Below, one piece after another: positions 9,873-20,107 of a stretch of DNA of 64,000 bases. The translations under genes were made by a program, and so were the position numbers. The notes beneath the pieces are model-generated. The model made no database searches, was not told the DNA's origin, and saw only the letters and a program-made list of their open reading frames with translations. Numbering within the stretch: position 1 is the stretch's first letter; every line of letters begins with the position of its first letter. The DNA is from Macrolepiota albuminosa (Eukaryota > Basidiomycota > Agaricomycetes > Agaricales > Agaricaceae): contig JAMWFC010000033.1 of NCBI GenBank assembly GCA_027475525.1, forward strand, positions 558,001-622,000. The letters run 5' to 3'.

Positions 9873-12394
9873 CTACGGATCATACTCGGGAAGGGCGGGA
9901 TCGCCCAAAGGAAGCAAGTCCCCGTCCTGGATCGAGTTACTCGCTTGCCACTCAAGCGCAGCTGTAATATCGTCATGAAGCTCGAGAAGGAGGCGCTCGC
10001 GGCGAGCTAAGGTGGAAACGTGAGGACGCAGGTTGGCAAGTTCGTGACCAACGGCTTCGGTCGCATCCTCGATATGACGGAGTTGCTGGCGAAGGTCGGC
10101 AGAAGGACGGAGAGGGGTAACGGGATAGGAGAACTCGTCCCCGAGCCAAGGGAAGGCGTCGCCAGAAACTCGCATGGCGGGAGGGGGCGTCCAAAAGGGA
10201 TCGAACTTATGGAAGGTTAGAAAAGGGGAGAAAAAGGGGAACGAACAAAGACGGACGTACCCGGACAGTTACAGGCGCACGGGGTGTCCACTCATGGCGC
10301 TCGTCGCCGGGGGACATAGCTCTGGCGGAAGAAAGATGGATGCCGTAGGGAGGCAAGTATCTCCAGCAGCGACGACGCTCACCTTCCGGCACCAGGGTTC
10401 CTTCGGACTCCGGCGCCGCAGAAGTCTTGCGACTACTAGTAAAAGAAGGGGAGCTGTGGGGAGGAGTAAGGGACGGAGTAATAGGAAGAGCCACCGGAGT
10501 GTCGCTAGCCGCAACCGACTCGGGGGCAGGGGTAGCACCAGCATCAGACATAACGACATCTTCGGCAGCAGGGATAGCCACTACGGCGGGAACAGGAGTG
10601 GGGGACCTATCAGTCAAGAAGTTAGCACGCAAAGAAAAGAGAAGTTAGGAAAATACGTACTGGTTACCACTGGGGCCACTCTGACGAGGGTTAGCGGCGA
10701 TAGGGGGAGTAAGGCAAAGCAGGAGAGCGCGTACCGCCAACAGCGCATCGGCATCAACAATGGGCTCAGCTTCATCATCATCCTCTCCCTCGGCATCCCT
10801 CTCAGTGCCTTCCCCCTCATCCGTAGAAGACTCGGTCAAAGACAAAACCACAGGCGTAGCAGGCGCTAGCTCGCGGCGCTTACCAGGGCTCTTGCCAGGA
10901 GACGCGACAACAGGCTTACGCTTCAAAAGGACGGGACGACGAGGAGAACGAGCAAAAGGTGCCGCCACGGTAGTACCATCCTGGGTAGTCGGCAGCGCCA
11001 GGCTGGCTGCGCTGATTACCGTGGGTTGGTGAATAGCCGCCAGATCACGTTGCTGCAGCACGAAGTCCCAGGTGTTACGAACCAACACCACGCGCTCATA
11101 GTTCCTTTGCATAATGGCGTCCCTACCACGTTCACGAGTACGAATCCCGTTGAAGGCGCAGCCTTGTTTCAACGCATCGCACCGATAGCAAGGCAGAGAC
11201 GCGGTAGGAAACCAGCAGCCCTCAGGATCGTTCTCAGACCAACACTTGTCACACTAAGAAAGAAGTCAGCGACGGCATGAATCTACCAATGGGCAAACCA
11301 GTGCTTACCGCGCCAATCTTTGCCCTAAACGCGCAACGCTCCAAGGGCGCAACGGTAACCTTCTTCTTGCCGCCCAGTACTTGGACACTAGCCGGGATGC
11401 CGGTATCAATGACGGTAGTATCACGGCAAAGACGCAAAAGGTCGCAAAGCTCCACGTCGGTGAACATGGTCTGGTTAGGCGCCTATCAACATTAACATTT
11501 AGGTGCTAAAGTCTAGCGACAACAAGCAAAGCACTTACAACATACAAAGGGGGAACACAAGCAGGGAGATTGATCTGGAAGGGGAGAAGTCAGAAAAATG
11601 GAGTAAGGAAGATAGGGAAAGAACGCACGGTACGTTTGGGAGGAGAACTAGCACGAGCAGGAGGCGCTCGTTCAATAACAATGGCAAAATTACGCGGAGG
11701 ACCGTGAGAAGTTGGGCGCGTCGGGCCGGGTCGTGGCTCGCTACGAGAAACGGCAATACGTTTGATGGCCAAATGGGGAGGGGCAGTACGGACGGGAGAA
11801 GCAGCGCTTGGGGCAGGGCGAGTGGAAGAAGCAGCGCCACGAAAAGGGCTGCCAAAAATGGAAGGAGGCGGAACAGAAGTCGAAGAAGGAGGGGCGGTAG
11901 GAACAGAAGGGACAGTAGAGGCCGAGGGGGCAGTAGGAAGACTGGCGACGGTGGGAGACGTGGCAACCGACTACTCAAGGATTAACAGTGGAAAAAGGGG
12001 GGAGGAGAAGGAAGGACTTACTTCGCTGACCTCGGTGCTAGCCAACAACGCGTCGATCTCGTCAGATAAGGAGGGAGCCTAGTATGGGCGCTGAACCTTA
12101 GCGCCACAACGCCAAAATCAAACTTAGAAAACTTACAAAAAGGTCCGCGAAAGGGCGCAACCAATCGGCACCCTCATACTCACGGTACCGGGCCACGCAC
12201 CACTCGCGAACCTCGTCACCCCGCTCCCAGGAACTGTCGGAGCCGCGGACCACGAGCCAGTGCCAATAGAGTTGCATAATACCAGGGACGATTTGTGGCG
12301 CATCGGCGGGACTGACAGACTTAGCGTGATCAAATAAATAGGAGGCCTTAGCCAGGAAATTGCGGAGAGCAGAGGCGTCGAAAGAAGTGGACAT
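9873..12394 (-). CDS. Antisense gene A: seven-exon, 700-aa protein with a Zn2Cys6-like cluster
   Basis: The splice model is complement of 9873-10205, 10261-10606, 10661-11253, 11309-11482, 11629-11970, 12022-12078 and 12137-12394. Donors are GTAAGT, GTAAGT, GTGCGT, GTAAGC, GTACGT and GTACGT; every acceptor ends in AG. The coding total is 2103 bp, ATG to TAG, with no stop. An N-terminal helical domain (MSTSFDASALRNFLAKAS...) is followed by a Pro/Ser/Thr-rich stretch. Exon 5 opens directly on the cluster C-x2-C-x8-C-x8-C-x2-C-x6-C (11253 to 11158). Next come a basic segment (SPRRPVLLKRKP), an acidic segment (DEGEGTERDAEGEDDDEAE) and a C-terminal coiled-coil-like region. Such layouts suit a nuclear DNA-binding protein, but the function is inferred. 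It is transcribed against gag-pol and starts 148 bp from the 3' LTR. Confidence 0.72.
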
Positions 12395-12529
12395 ACTGGA
12401 AAGATGGGAAGGAAAACACGGGAAGGTGAAGTACGGAAAACGACTTTTTATAAGGCGCCGGCGGCATTATACGGACCGTAGCGCAGTCAAATTAATGACG
12501 GCGTTTGACTGAGGACAGTCAATTTTTCA

Positions 12530-12541
12530 GTTGGGGGGAGA
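12530..12541 (+). other. Polypurine tract
   Basis: TTGGGGGGAGA directly abuts the 3' LTR at 12542. It is the expected plus-strand primer site and helps to fix the LTR start. Confidence 0.85.
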
Positions 12542-13661
12542 TGATAGGCTTCTACTCGGACTGAGCGCATCAAGAGACATTATAGGCCGACCAACACTTG
12601 ACACACTAAAGGCTCTAGCGACCAGCCTTGGGTACAGAGCAGCCCTAGCGCGGGCGCTCTATGGCAAGACTTATCCATTCATCTCAATCACCAGTATCAG
12701 CCCCTCAGCGCACTCCACTCAGTTACTTTGAAGACCAAGAAGACTCAGGACTCATAGCGCTAGCATAACGGCGGGAGGGGACTCTGACCAAACCCCGATC
12801 AGTACTGGAAGGAGTTAGCAATTGGCGCTGTCAATCACCGAGGCACCTCAATCAGAAGGCTAAAAGAATCAATGACGACGAGACAGGATACACGCAGACC
12901 CGACATTTAAATCTATCAAAAGATGGTACAATGTTTAGCGCCGGAATTAGCGCTCACGGCGTCTGTCGAGGATTCCCCGACCATACCCCGGGATGGCATG
13001 GCCAATTAAATTACATCAAAAAGTGAGCAAACTCGTACCACTTCTAAGTAGTTTTAGAGTCACCGTTGGTCGCCGTCACCCATGTGCTGCAGGTCGCCGT
13101 TGACAGGTGGCCGTTAGCTACAGTCATGAAGGGAGGCGCTAATTGGTAGCGCCGTCAATGGACTTATTTTGGGAAATAAAGTAGTGCATAGTATAAAAAC
13201 TAGCTACTTGCCATGTATATAACAAAAAATCGTAACCTCTTGAGCACCCAGTTACACTTAGCGTTCAAATCGCGCTAGCATTGCCTGACTTTGCCACCAA
13301 GTTCGGCGCTAGCTTCGTCTATCTCGTCTTCGTCGTTTACGGTGCCACCTACGGGCACGCTACGCTGCGCTATTCGTTTATTTCTCTATAACTTCTCCTA
13401 AACTACGACGCTTACTACTTGCTAGGTAGCACCCGAGGCGCTACCGTCTAGCGCACCATCCTACCACCTCTGCTCGAGCACACCGGAACCCTGCCGGGAC
13501 TCCTCACAAACCTGTACGCCAGGCGCTGGAGACGGCGTTGTACTGCGTATACGTCCAGCACACCCAACCACAGGGACTCCTCACAAACCTGTACGCCAGG
13601 CGCTGGAGACGGCGTTGTACTGCGTATACGTCAGCACACCCAACCACAGTTGGCGTCATCA
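12542..13661 (+). repeat. 3' LTR of the 13.5-kb Ty3 element
   Basis: It is 1120 bp and matches 170-1213. It is 76 bp longer because of a tandem duplication at 13496-13649. It ends GTCATCA, followed by the target duplication CCGC at 13662-13665. Confidence 0.92.
13496..13649 (+). repeat. 77-bp tandem duplication in the 3' LTR
   Basis: The stretch starting GGGACTCCTCACAAACC at 13496 recurs at 13573 (period 77). The second copy lacks one C of a CC pair. The 5' LTR has only one copy. It is part of the period-77 set. Confidence 0.9.
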
Positions 13662-13996
13662 CCGCCCCCCACCCAGATGCTCCCAACCATGCCCTCGACT
13701 CCTGTCCAAACCTGCAAGGCCCCCGACTGACCCCCAAACATTCCTTGGAACAAGTACAAAGGGCCGAACTACCTAGACCGGTCTCAGACACGCATCAAAC
13801 CCACTCCAACTTGTAAACCTGCGACCCTGATTGACCCAAAAACACTCAACATTAGGATCATTGGAGCCGCCCTCTTTGCCTGCCTTATGCAGGATGGAAC
13901 CCCCACATTTCAGCTGCATACCTCGCCGTTGATGAGCCTGCATCATGGCTGGCTACCAATAGCACCAATACCCACACCTCACATCGGCCCACTAGT
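13662..13996 (+). pseudogene. Ty3 chromovirus, continuation after the inserted element
   Basis: After the duplicated CCGC the reading frame of 1-169 continues to a TGA near 13727. At about 13858-13925 a second stretch reads IGAAPFACLMQDGTPTFQLH, a segment that precedes RT in chromovirus Pol. The region is decayed and lacks an open frame. It ends at the direct repeat CACTAGT (13990-13996). Confidence 0.6.
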
Positions 13997-14867
13997 ACCA
14001 CCAGAAGCACCACGCTCTAGCGCTTCCAGTGCTATTTTTCTCATATTTTTACACTAATAACTCGCAGCTACAGACTCCAATTACTCTCAGACCACTTTTT
14101 ATGGCACCACTTATTCTTTGCACCACTATTGACACCTCACCGCACCTTGCCACTTGCACTCCAAGGCTATACATTTACACAGACACTTGGCATCAGTCAG
14201 TCTGGCATAATGCTCTTAGCTAGTGGCAGCGCTTACAAGGGGAAATGATGAAGTATTTCCATGACAGCATCATTATGGACCTTTTTACTATACAATTCAA
14301 TTCACCGCATTTACTTACATTTTTATCAGTTTACCACCCTCTAGCGGCACTTAACCTCTTAGCGTCGGCTAACTTTCTTTACTATAAATACCTACTTTTT
14401 GTTAGTAGCACAGGGAATCAATTTGGCAGTAGGGATCGTATCCCAACATTTTGGTCTCCATACGCAACAGACTACCTCTTGTTGACCATGTCAAGCAAGG
14501 GGACTCTGCTCTAGTTTTCTATATTTCTCTCTCTCTAGCGCCTTGCAACTACGGCTTGGCTTTCATGCTTAGATCCGCTAAGCAATCTCATCCTTTTATT
14601 ATCACGTTCTAGGTGCTAACACTTAGCGCCTCTTAGCGACCCTTTCCTGCACCTCTTAGCGCCTTTCTTAGTGACTTTCCCATGCTCTTAGCGCTCCCCC
14701 TTAGCAACTTTTAGCGCCCTGTAGCCACATTTTAGAGCCATACGCAAGTGCCTCCAATTACCCACTTTCCTTGCCACCAACCTCTTGCCTACCATGTGTT
14801 CTCTGGGACCTGTCCGGGACTCTCTCACACACTTAGCACGCCCAAAGCTATATCGGCTAAGTAGCTG
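13997..14867. mobile_element. Unclassified 871-bp insertion in the chromovirus
   Basis: Chromovirus-like Pol sequence stops before this stretch and resumes after it, and CACTAGT occurs at both edges (13990-13996 and 14868-14874). No long ORF and no clear terminal inverted repeat are present, and the ends are not TG...CA. A cluster of TTAGCG(C/A)C words at about 14610-14720 links it to the sequence style of the 13.5-kb element, so a related solo LTR with imprecise edges is possible. The exact borders are uncertain. Confidence 0.45.
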
Positions 14868-17800
14868 CACTAGTGATAGTCCACGCAGCGTCAAGCTCGA
14901 TTTGGGCATCATCACTGTCACTCCCGGAAGAACACCTACAAGCGGATGCTACCTCTCTAGAAAAGAAAACCAAGAAGCAGATCCTCTGAGAAGTAGTTCC
15001 CCTGGAGTATCATGAATTCGCTGATGTATTCTCTGAAGGAGACGCTAAGGAAATTCCCCCTCACCACCCCTACAACCATACGATCAATCTCAAGGAAGGA
15101 GCTGCCCCTCCCTTCAGCAAGGTATACAACATGTCAGAAGTCAAACTCCAGGCCTTCAAGGACTACCTCGATGAAATGCTCAGGAAGGGATTCATCCAAC
15201 CCTCCGTCTCCACTGCCAGAGCTCTGGTTCTATTCACCAAGAAGAAGGACGGCTCTCTCTGACTCTGCATCAACTACTGGAGACTCAATAAGATCACCAA
15301 GAAGAACCGCTACCTGCTTCTGCTCATTGGCAATCTGGTCAATCGACTCTGCAGTGCCAAGGTTTATACAAAAATCGACCTCCGCTCTGGCTACAACAAC
15401 GTCCGCATCGCCCCAGAACATGAGTGGAAAACTGTGTTCCACATGCAGTATGGTCTGTTTGAATACCTCATAATGCCTTTTGGAATGACTAACTCCCCTG
15501 CCACGTTCCAATACTTCATGAACGACATCTTCCACAACATGAGTGACGTCTTCATGATTGTCTATCTGGATGACATTCTCATCTACTCTGACTCGAAGGA
15601 GGACCACCAGAAGCACATCCGACAAGTCCTTGAACGCCTCTGGGAGCACAACCTCCATGCCAAGCCCAAGAAGTGTTCATTCCACATGGAAGAGGTTGAG
15701 TATCTCAGCATCATCATATTCCCAAATGGCGTTTGCATGGACCCCCACAAAGTCGAGGCCATTGTCAACTGGCCGCAACCCCGGAACGTCAAGGAAGTAC
15801 AGTCCTTCTTGGGTTTCGCTAACTTCTACTGGCGGTTTATAGACAACTACTCTGGTATCATGAAACCCCTCAACCGGCTCACATGCAAGGACATTGCATG
15901 GAACTGGGACAGTAAGTGCCAGAGCGTCTTTAATCTACTCAAGGAGGCTTTCACAGCTGCCTCCATACTCCGGCATTACAACCCCACCCTCCCAATCATC
16001 CTGGAATGTGATGCCTCTGACTATGCCATTGCTGGGATTTTCTCGCAGATGGAACCCGACAGTGGGGAACCCTGGCCCGTCGCCTTCTACACCCAGTCTA
16101 TGATTGACGCCAAGCTCAACTATGACATCTACAATAAGGAGCTTCTTGCCATTGTCAAAGCCTTCAAGCAATGGCGAGCTTACCTTGAGGGAGCCCGGCA
16201 CTAGATCCAGGTCTACTCGGATTACAATAACCTGCAGTACTTTACCACGACTAAGCAACTTAGTTGACAACAGGCCTGATGGTCCAAAATCCTCTCAGAG
16301 TACGACTTCATGATCCAGTACCACCTGGGATGACTCAGGGCCAAACCCGATACCTGACGACCAGACGTCTACTCCAAGAAGTCCTTCGAGGCGGAATGCA
16401 ATGCGTTCAATCATTGTGTGATGATCCCTCCCAAACATCTGAATGCCGTACTGATTCTAAACAACAAAGAAACCCTGAGTCAGATCTGCCACGCCCCTCA
16501 AGACAAGTACTTCACCGACCATGACCCCCACAACCCTCCCGACAGGACTGACTAGGACCCCGCCTTCTCCTTGTCCCCTGACAAAAAGCTCCTCCTCTGG
16601 GATGGCCGCATCTATGTCCTGGATCATGCCCGACTTCGCTACAACATTCTTTGCCAACACCACGACCACAAGCTCCGGGGACACTCTAGAATATGTAAGA
16701 CCCTCCAGCTTGTCTTCCGGACTTACTTTTGGTCAGGGTTGAAGAAGGATATGACCCGCTACATTCGATCATGCAAACCCTGCCTCCAGGCCAAGGTCCC
16801 CCGACACCGACTCTATGGACTCCTGAAACCTCTGCCGGTTGGATGATGCCCCTGGTCCTCCATATCCCTGGATCACATCGTCAAACTCCTGGAATCTGAA
16901 GAGTTTGACGCCATTCTTGTTGTTGTGTGTAGGCTGACCAAACAGGGCATCTTCCTACCCTGCCACACCACGGACACCGTCCTGGACTTTGCCCGACTGT
17001 TCCTCAAGCACATCTTCACCAAGCATGGACTCTCGGACAACATCGTCTCCAATTGTGGCCCACTCTTTGTGTTCAAATTCTGGACATCCCTGTATAAGGC
17101 CCTTGAAGTAAAGACTAACCTCTCTACTGCCTACCACCCTGAAACCGACGGTCAGACCAAAAGGGTCAATCAATCTCTTGAGCAATACCTCTGGCTGTAC
17201 ATCAACTACTTGCAGGACGACTGGCATGCTGAGCTCCCCCTGGCCAAGTTCACCTACAACAACATGCCGCACTCTGCCACTGGAGTATTACTCTTCTTTG
17301 CCAACAAGGGATACCACCCCCAGCTGACCCTCTCGCTCCAGGACATCCTGTTGCACGCTGCTCACAAGGTCGCCTGGGATCTCCAGTCCCTTCACAAATT
17401 CCTCTGGGAAGAAATCAACACTGCAAACCAGGCCTATGTGAAACACGCCAACCAGAAACGGAAAGACACCCCTGATTGGACCCCTGGGACAAAGGTATGG
17501 TTAGACCGATGCCACTTCCGCACCTACCGGCCCTCTTCAAAACTTGATCACAAGCACCTCGGCCCGTTCAAGATCTTGAAGAAAGTCTCATCCCATGCCT
17601 ACCAGATCGAGCTCCCCCCAGGACTTAAAGGTCTGCACCTGGTATTCCACGTCTGCCTCCTGGAACGACATCCCCTGGACACCTTTTCTGAACGACGCCC
17701 CGAGCCCCCTCCCCCAGTTGAGGTCGAGAACGAGTACCACTATGAGGTTGAAGACATCCTCAACTCCTGGAACATTCATGGACAACCCCACTTCCTTGTA

Positions 17801-17941
17801 CGATGGAAGAGATACGGCCCAGAGGACGACACTTGGGAGCCGTGCCAAAACCTCAAAGGTGCCCTTGACAAACTCTGGAACTTCCAGCAACAACACCCGG
17901 GAAACAATCCTTCCAGATGCAGGAATTACAGACAGCAGTAG
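14868..17941 (+). pseudogene. Ty3 chromovirus pol: RT, RNase H, integrase, chromodomain
   Basis: One reading frame carries the whole Pol tail with about seven nonsense codons and no frameshift. RT shows YHEFADVFSEG, KIDLRSGYNNVRI and catalytic YLDDILIYS (about 15565). RNase H shows LECDASDYAIAGIFSQ. Integrase shows the zinc-binding part and AYHPETDGQTKRVNQSLEQY. The C-terminus is a chromodomain (YEVEDILNSWNIHG, FLVRWKRYGPEDDTWEP, about 17740-17850), which tethers integration to modified chromatin. Stops sit where relatives have arginine (CGA to TGA), and the integrase second Asp reads N in SNCGPLF. Decay is thus by C-to-T type transitions. It is not functional as written. Confidence 0.92.
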
Positions 17942-18243
17942 TGGGCATAACCCCTGCCTCTGGGCTTAATCGGGATTCAACTCCTGCATATATTTTTTGC
18001 TCTTCCCCTTACCCTTCTAATACCTTTAATGAGACCAACAACTACCCTCCCCTGGTAGTGCCCTGAGCTGGGGCAAGGTACCCCTTCCCCAGTTTTTCTC
18101 GCTATATTGCTTACATTACATCCCGGTCCCGGAGGCCAAGTTTACACAAGTATATACATTTTCTATTTTTTACACTATTCTACAAGTATAGGAATGATGG
18201 CAAGAAAAAAAAACGATGACAAGAAGAAAAAAAACGAGAACAC
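17942..18243. other. Chromovirus spacer between pol and its antisense gene
   Basis: No gene is seen. The stretch is pyrimidine-rich with A-runs near 18200-18240. Confidence 0.5.
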
Positions 18244-20062
18244 CTAACACTGGGGCCCCGGATCTCCCTCTCCCCCCACCTTGCCTCCCCCTTCCCCCTT
18301 CCTGGGCCAACCTTGGAACCCCTTCCCCATCCCCTCCAGGTCATGCTCCTGCAGTGTCTTTTTTGCCAGCTGTTCCCAGGATGGGAGAAGCTCGCCCTTA
18401 TCCAAGACCTTCTCAAACCACGAACCCAGAGTGGGCACGTTCCTCTGCCGGTGTGCCGACACCACTCGCCCCAGCAGGCCAAGGCCCTGCTCCACCTCAG
18501 GGGTCGTCACTTCTGGGCACTGCCCCTTCTGCAGCAACGTGAGTGCTGCGGCCGCCCCGTCTAAGAGCAAACAGTGTTTCTGGGCCCAGCCTGGGGATGT
18601 CAGTAGGAGACCGAATCCAGAAGGGAAGACACTCACTCAACAAAGCCATGCGGGCAACCACCACATCCCAACATAGAGCCTCCACCAACCCCTGACCCTC
18701 CAGGAACCCCACTCACTGCCCCAGCCTTGCCTTCAGAGCCTCCAACTCAGCCTCAGCCTCCCCCCGGGTGACTCTGGCCTCCTCCAGGTCCCGGAGCATC
18801 ACCTCTCAACCCTCTTCTGGACCCCTCCAGACAGCTGCCTCCTTCCCTATCCCCTCCTCGTGGTCTCCCTGCTCCCACTTGGCCTACTCTTGCAGGACTC
18901 CAATGTCAACATCCAGGGGCCCCCCGGACAAGAGGGAGAGAACACCGCTGGAAACAGGCGCAGTGGGAAGACCAGGGATGGGGTCTCCAGAGGCAGACGC
19001 ACCCTCTTGGAGGGCCCCAGGGAAGGGCTTGGCAATGTCCTCCGCTTTCCTTTGTCAGGACGCCCCCAGCTCCCCCCGGCCCAGGTCGCCCGGCACGTGA
19101 TAAGAACCATGGGCCGGCCCCGGCCCCCCATCTGAACCATGCCTCTGCTGCCCGACTCCTCCCCAGAAACCCCCACGGGCACCACTTGTGGCCCCCCTCC
19201 AGCTCCGCCACCCAGTTCCTCTTCTCAACCCCCATCCTCCAGGTAACTCCCCTCAGCGGCCACCCCTGCTCCCAGGAGATGCAACGCGGCCTCCGCAGTG
19301 CCAACACAGAGCATTGCTCATGGTTGAGGCGGCATGCCTCACATACAGATGTGTCCTGGCGGGATGAGAGGCCCGGGACCTCGAACAGACAAGGGACCAC
19401 CCAATGAGCACAGTGCAAACACTGCACCAAAGTCAGTGACGAGACCAGAGGTATGAAACCACTTACCAGTCCGTTGCTCATGCACCAGGCATGGGCAGGT
19501 AGATTCTGGAGCCTCTCCAGGGCCTCCCCAAAGAGCTCCTGTATTACGTCTGCCCACGCAACACACCAGTTCTTCAGAACTTCTGAAACTATCCCTACTG
19601 CCATCCCAGAGCGATGGAAATAGAGCGTGGACAGTATAGGGTGGGGAGGAGGATGCGGACAGGAGGGGCGAACAGTCATCCACGCAAAGGTGGGTGTGGA
19701 ATGACTCAGACAGGACTCCAAAGAGCCACTGGGGCCTGCATTGGGAGCAGGCTCCGGGAGCCGGCTGGGACCCGCTTTTGGGGCAGGATTGTTATGTTGT
19801 TTTGAAAAAGGAAGGTCAGTCATAGCAAGTGGACAACATGGCGACACTCACGTTGGACAAGTGCTGCCACGTGCTCACAATCGAGCTGGCGCCAGTATTG
19901 TGCATCCTGGGCCTTCCATGCAACCAGAGAGGCGACTTTGTTAGTAGGCAGGGCATCAGGGAATGCGTCGGTGTACATGACATGGTTGAGATTGATGGTA
20001 AAATTTTTTTCGATATATGTCAAGACATGTGCCAGATCCCATGCTTGGACCCCAGCCCGGAC
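18244..20062 (-). pseudogene. Antisense gene of the chromovirus with a Zn2Cys6-like cluster
   Basis: A minus-strand gene fills the space between pol and the 3' LTR, as in the 13.5-kb element. Supported exons are about 20062-19852 (GVQAWDLAHVLTYIEKNF...), 19774-19467 and one starting at 19421; the introns at 19775-19851 and 19422-19466 have GTGAGT/GTAAGT donors. The exon at 19421 opens exactly on C-x2-C-x6-C-x15-C-x2-C-x6-C (19421 to 19311), close to the fungal Zn2Cys6 pattern. Downstream are a coiled-coil-like segment (RDLEEARVTRGEAEAELEAL, about 18720-18800) and a final frame (about 18560-18244) ending TAG/TGA near 18244. No start ATG is found in frame (a TAG lies just upstream), so it is called a pseudogene. 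Function is unknown. Confidence 0.6.
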
Positions 20063-20107
20063 CACCAGCTACTTGTGCCTCAGAGGGTCTTGGCACTGAG
20101 GGGGGGG

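Larger units (their letters stand above)
170..13661 (+). mobile_element. Complete Ty3/Gypsy LTR retrotransposon with antisense genes
   Basis: The element is 13.5 kb. It has LTRs at 170-1213 and 12542-13661 (both TGAT...ATCA), a 4-bp target duplication CCGC, a primer-binding-like site at 1217, a polypurine tract at 12530-12541, and gag, protease, RT-RNase H and integrase in Ty3 order on the plus strand. RT carries FIDDVGVKGP, typical of a Ty3 lineage widespread in mushrooms. Unusually, 4.9 kb separates the integrase stop (7644) from the 3' LTR. That stretch is filled by three minus-strand ORFs, one with six introns. Four in-frame TGA codons, one frame change (PR to RT) and one 77-bp duplication interrupt gag-pol. 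The words AGCGC/GCGCT are strikingly frequent throughout. Confidence 0.93.

Noticed and set aside
10174..11985. Long plus-strand ORFs (231 and 160 codons) opposite antisense gene A
   Set aside because: They mirror the Pro/Ser/Arg-rich exons of the minus-strand gene, have Arg/Gly-rich low-complexity translations and no motifs, and cross predicted introns. They are shadows.
15012..15473. 153-codon plus ORF at the start of chromovirus RT and several overlapping ORFs at 15230-17969
   Set aside because: They are other-frame shadows of the decayed pol, whose true frame is identified by RT, integrase and chromodomain motifs.
18906..19847. The 313-codon minus ORF at the chromovirus end as a single-exon protein
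   Set aside because: It reads through the introns at 19422-19466 and 19775-19851. The spliced reading gives the cysteine cluster and better matches the layout of the inner element.
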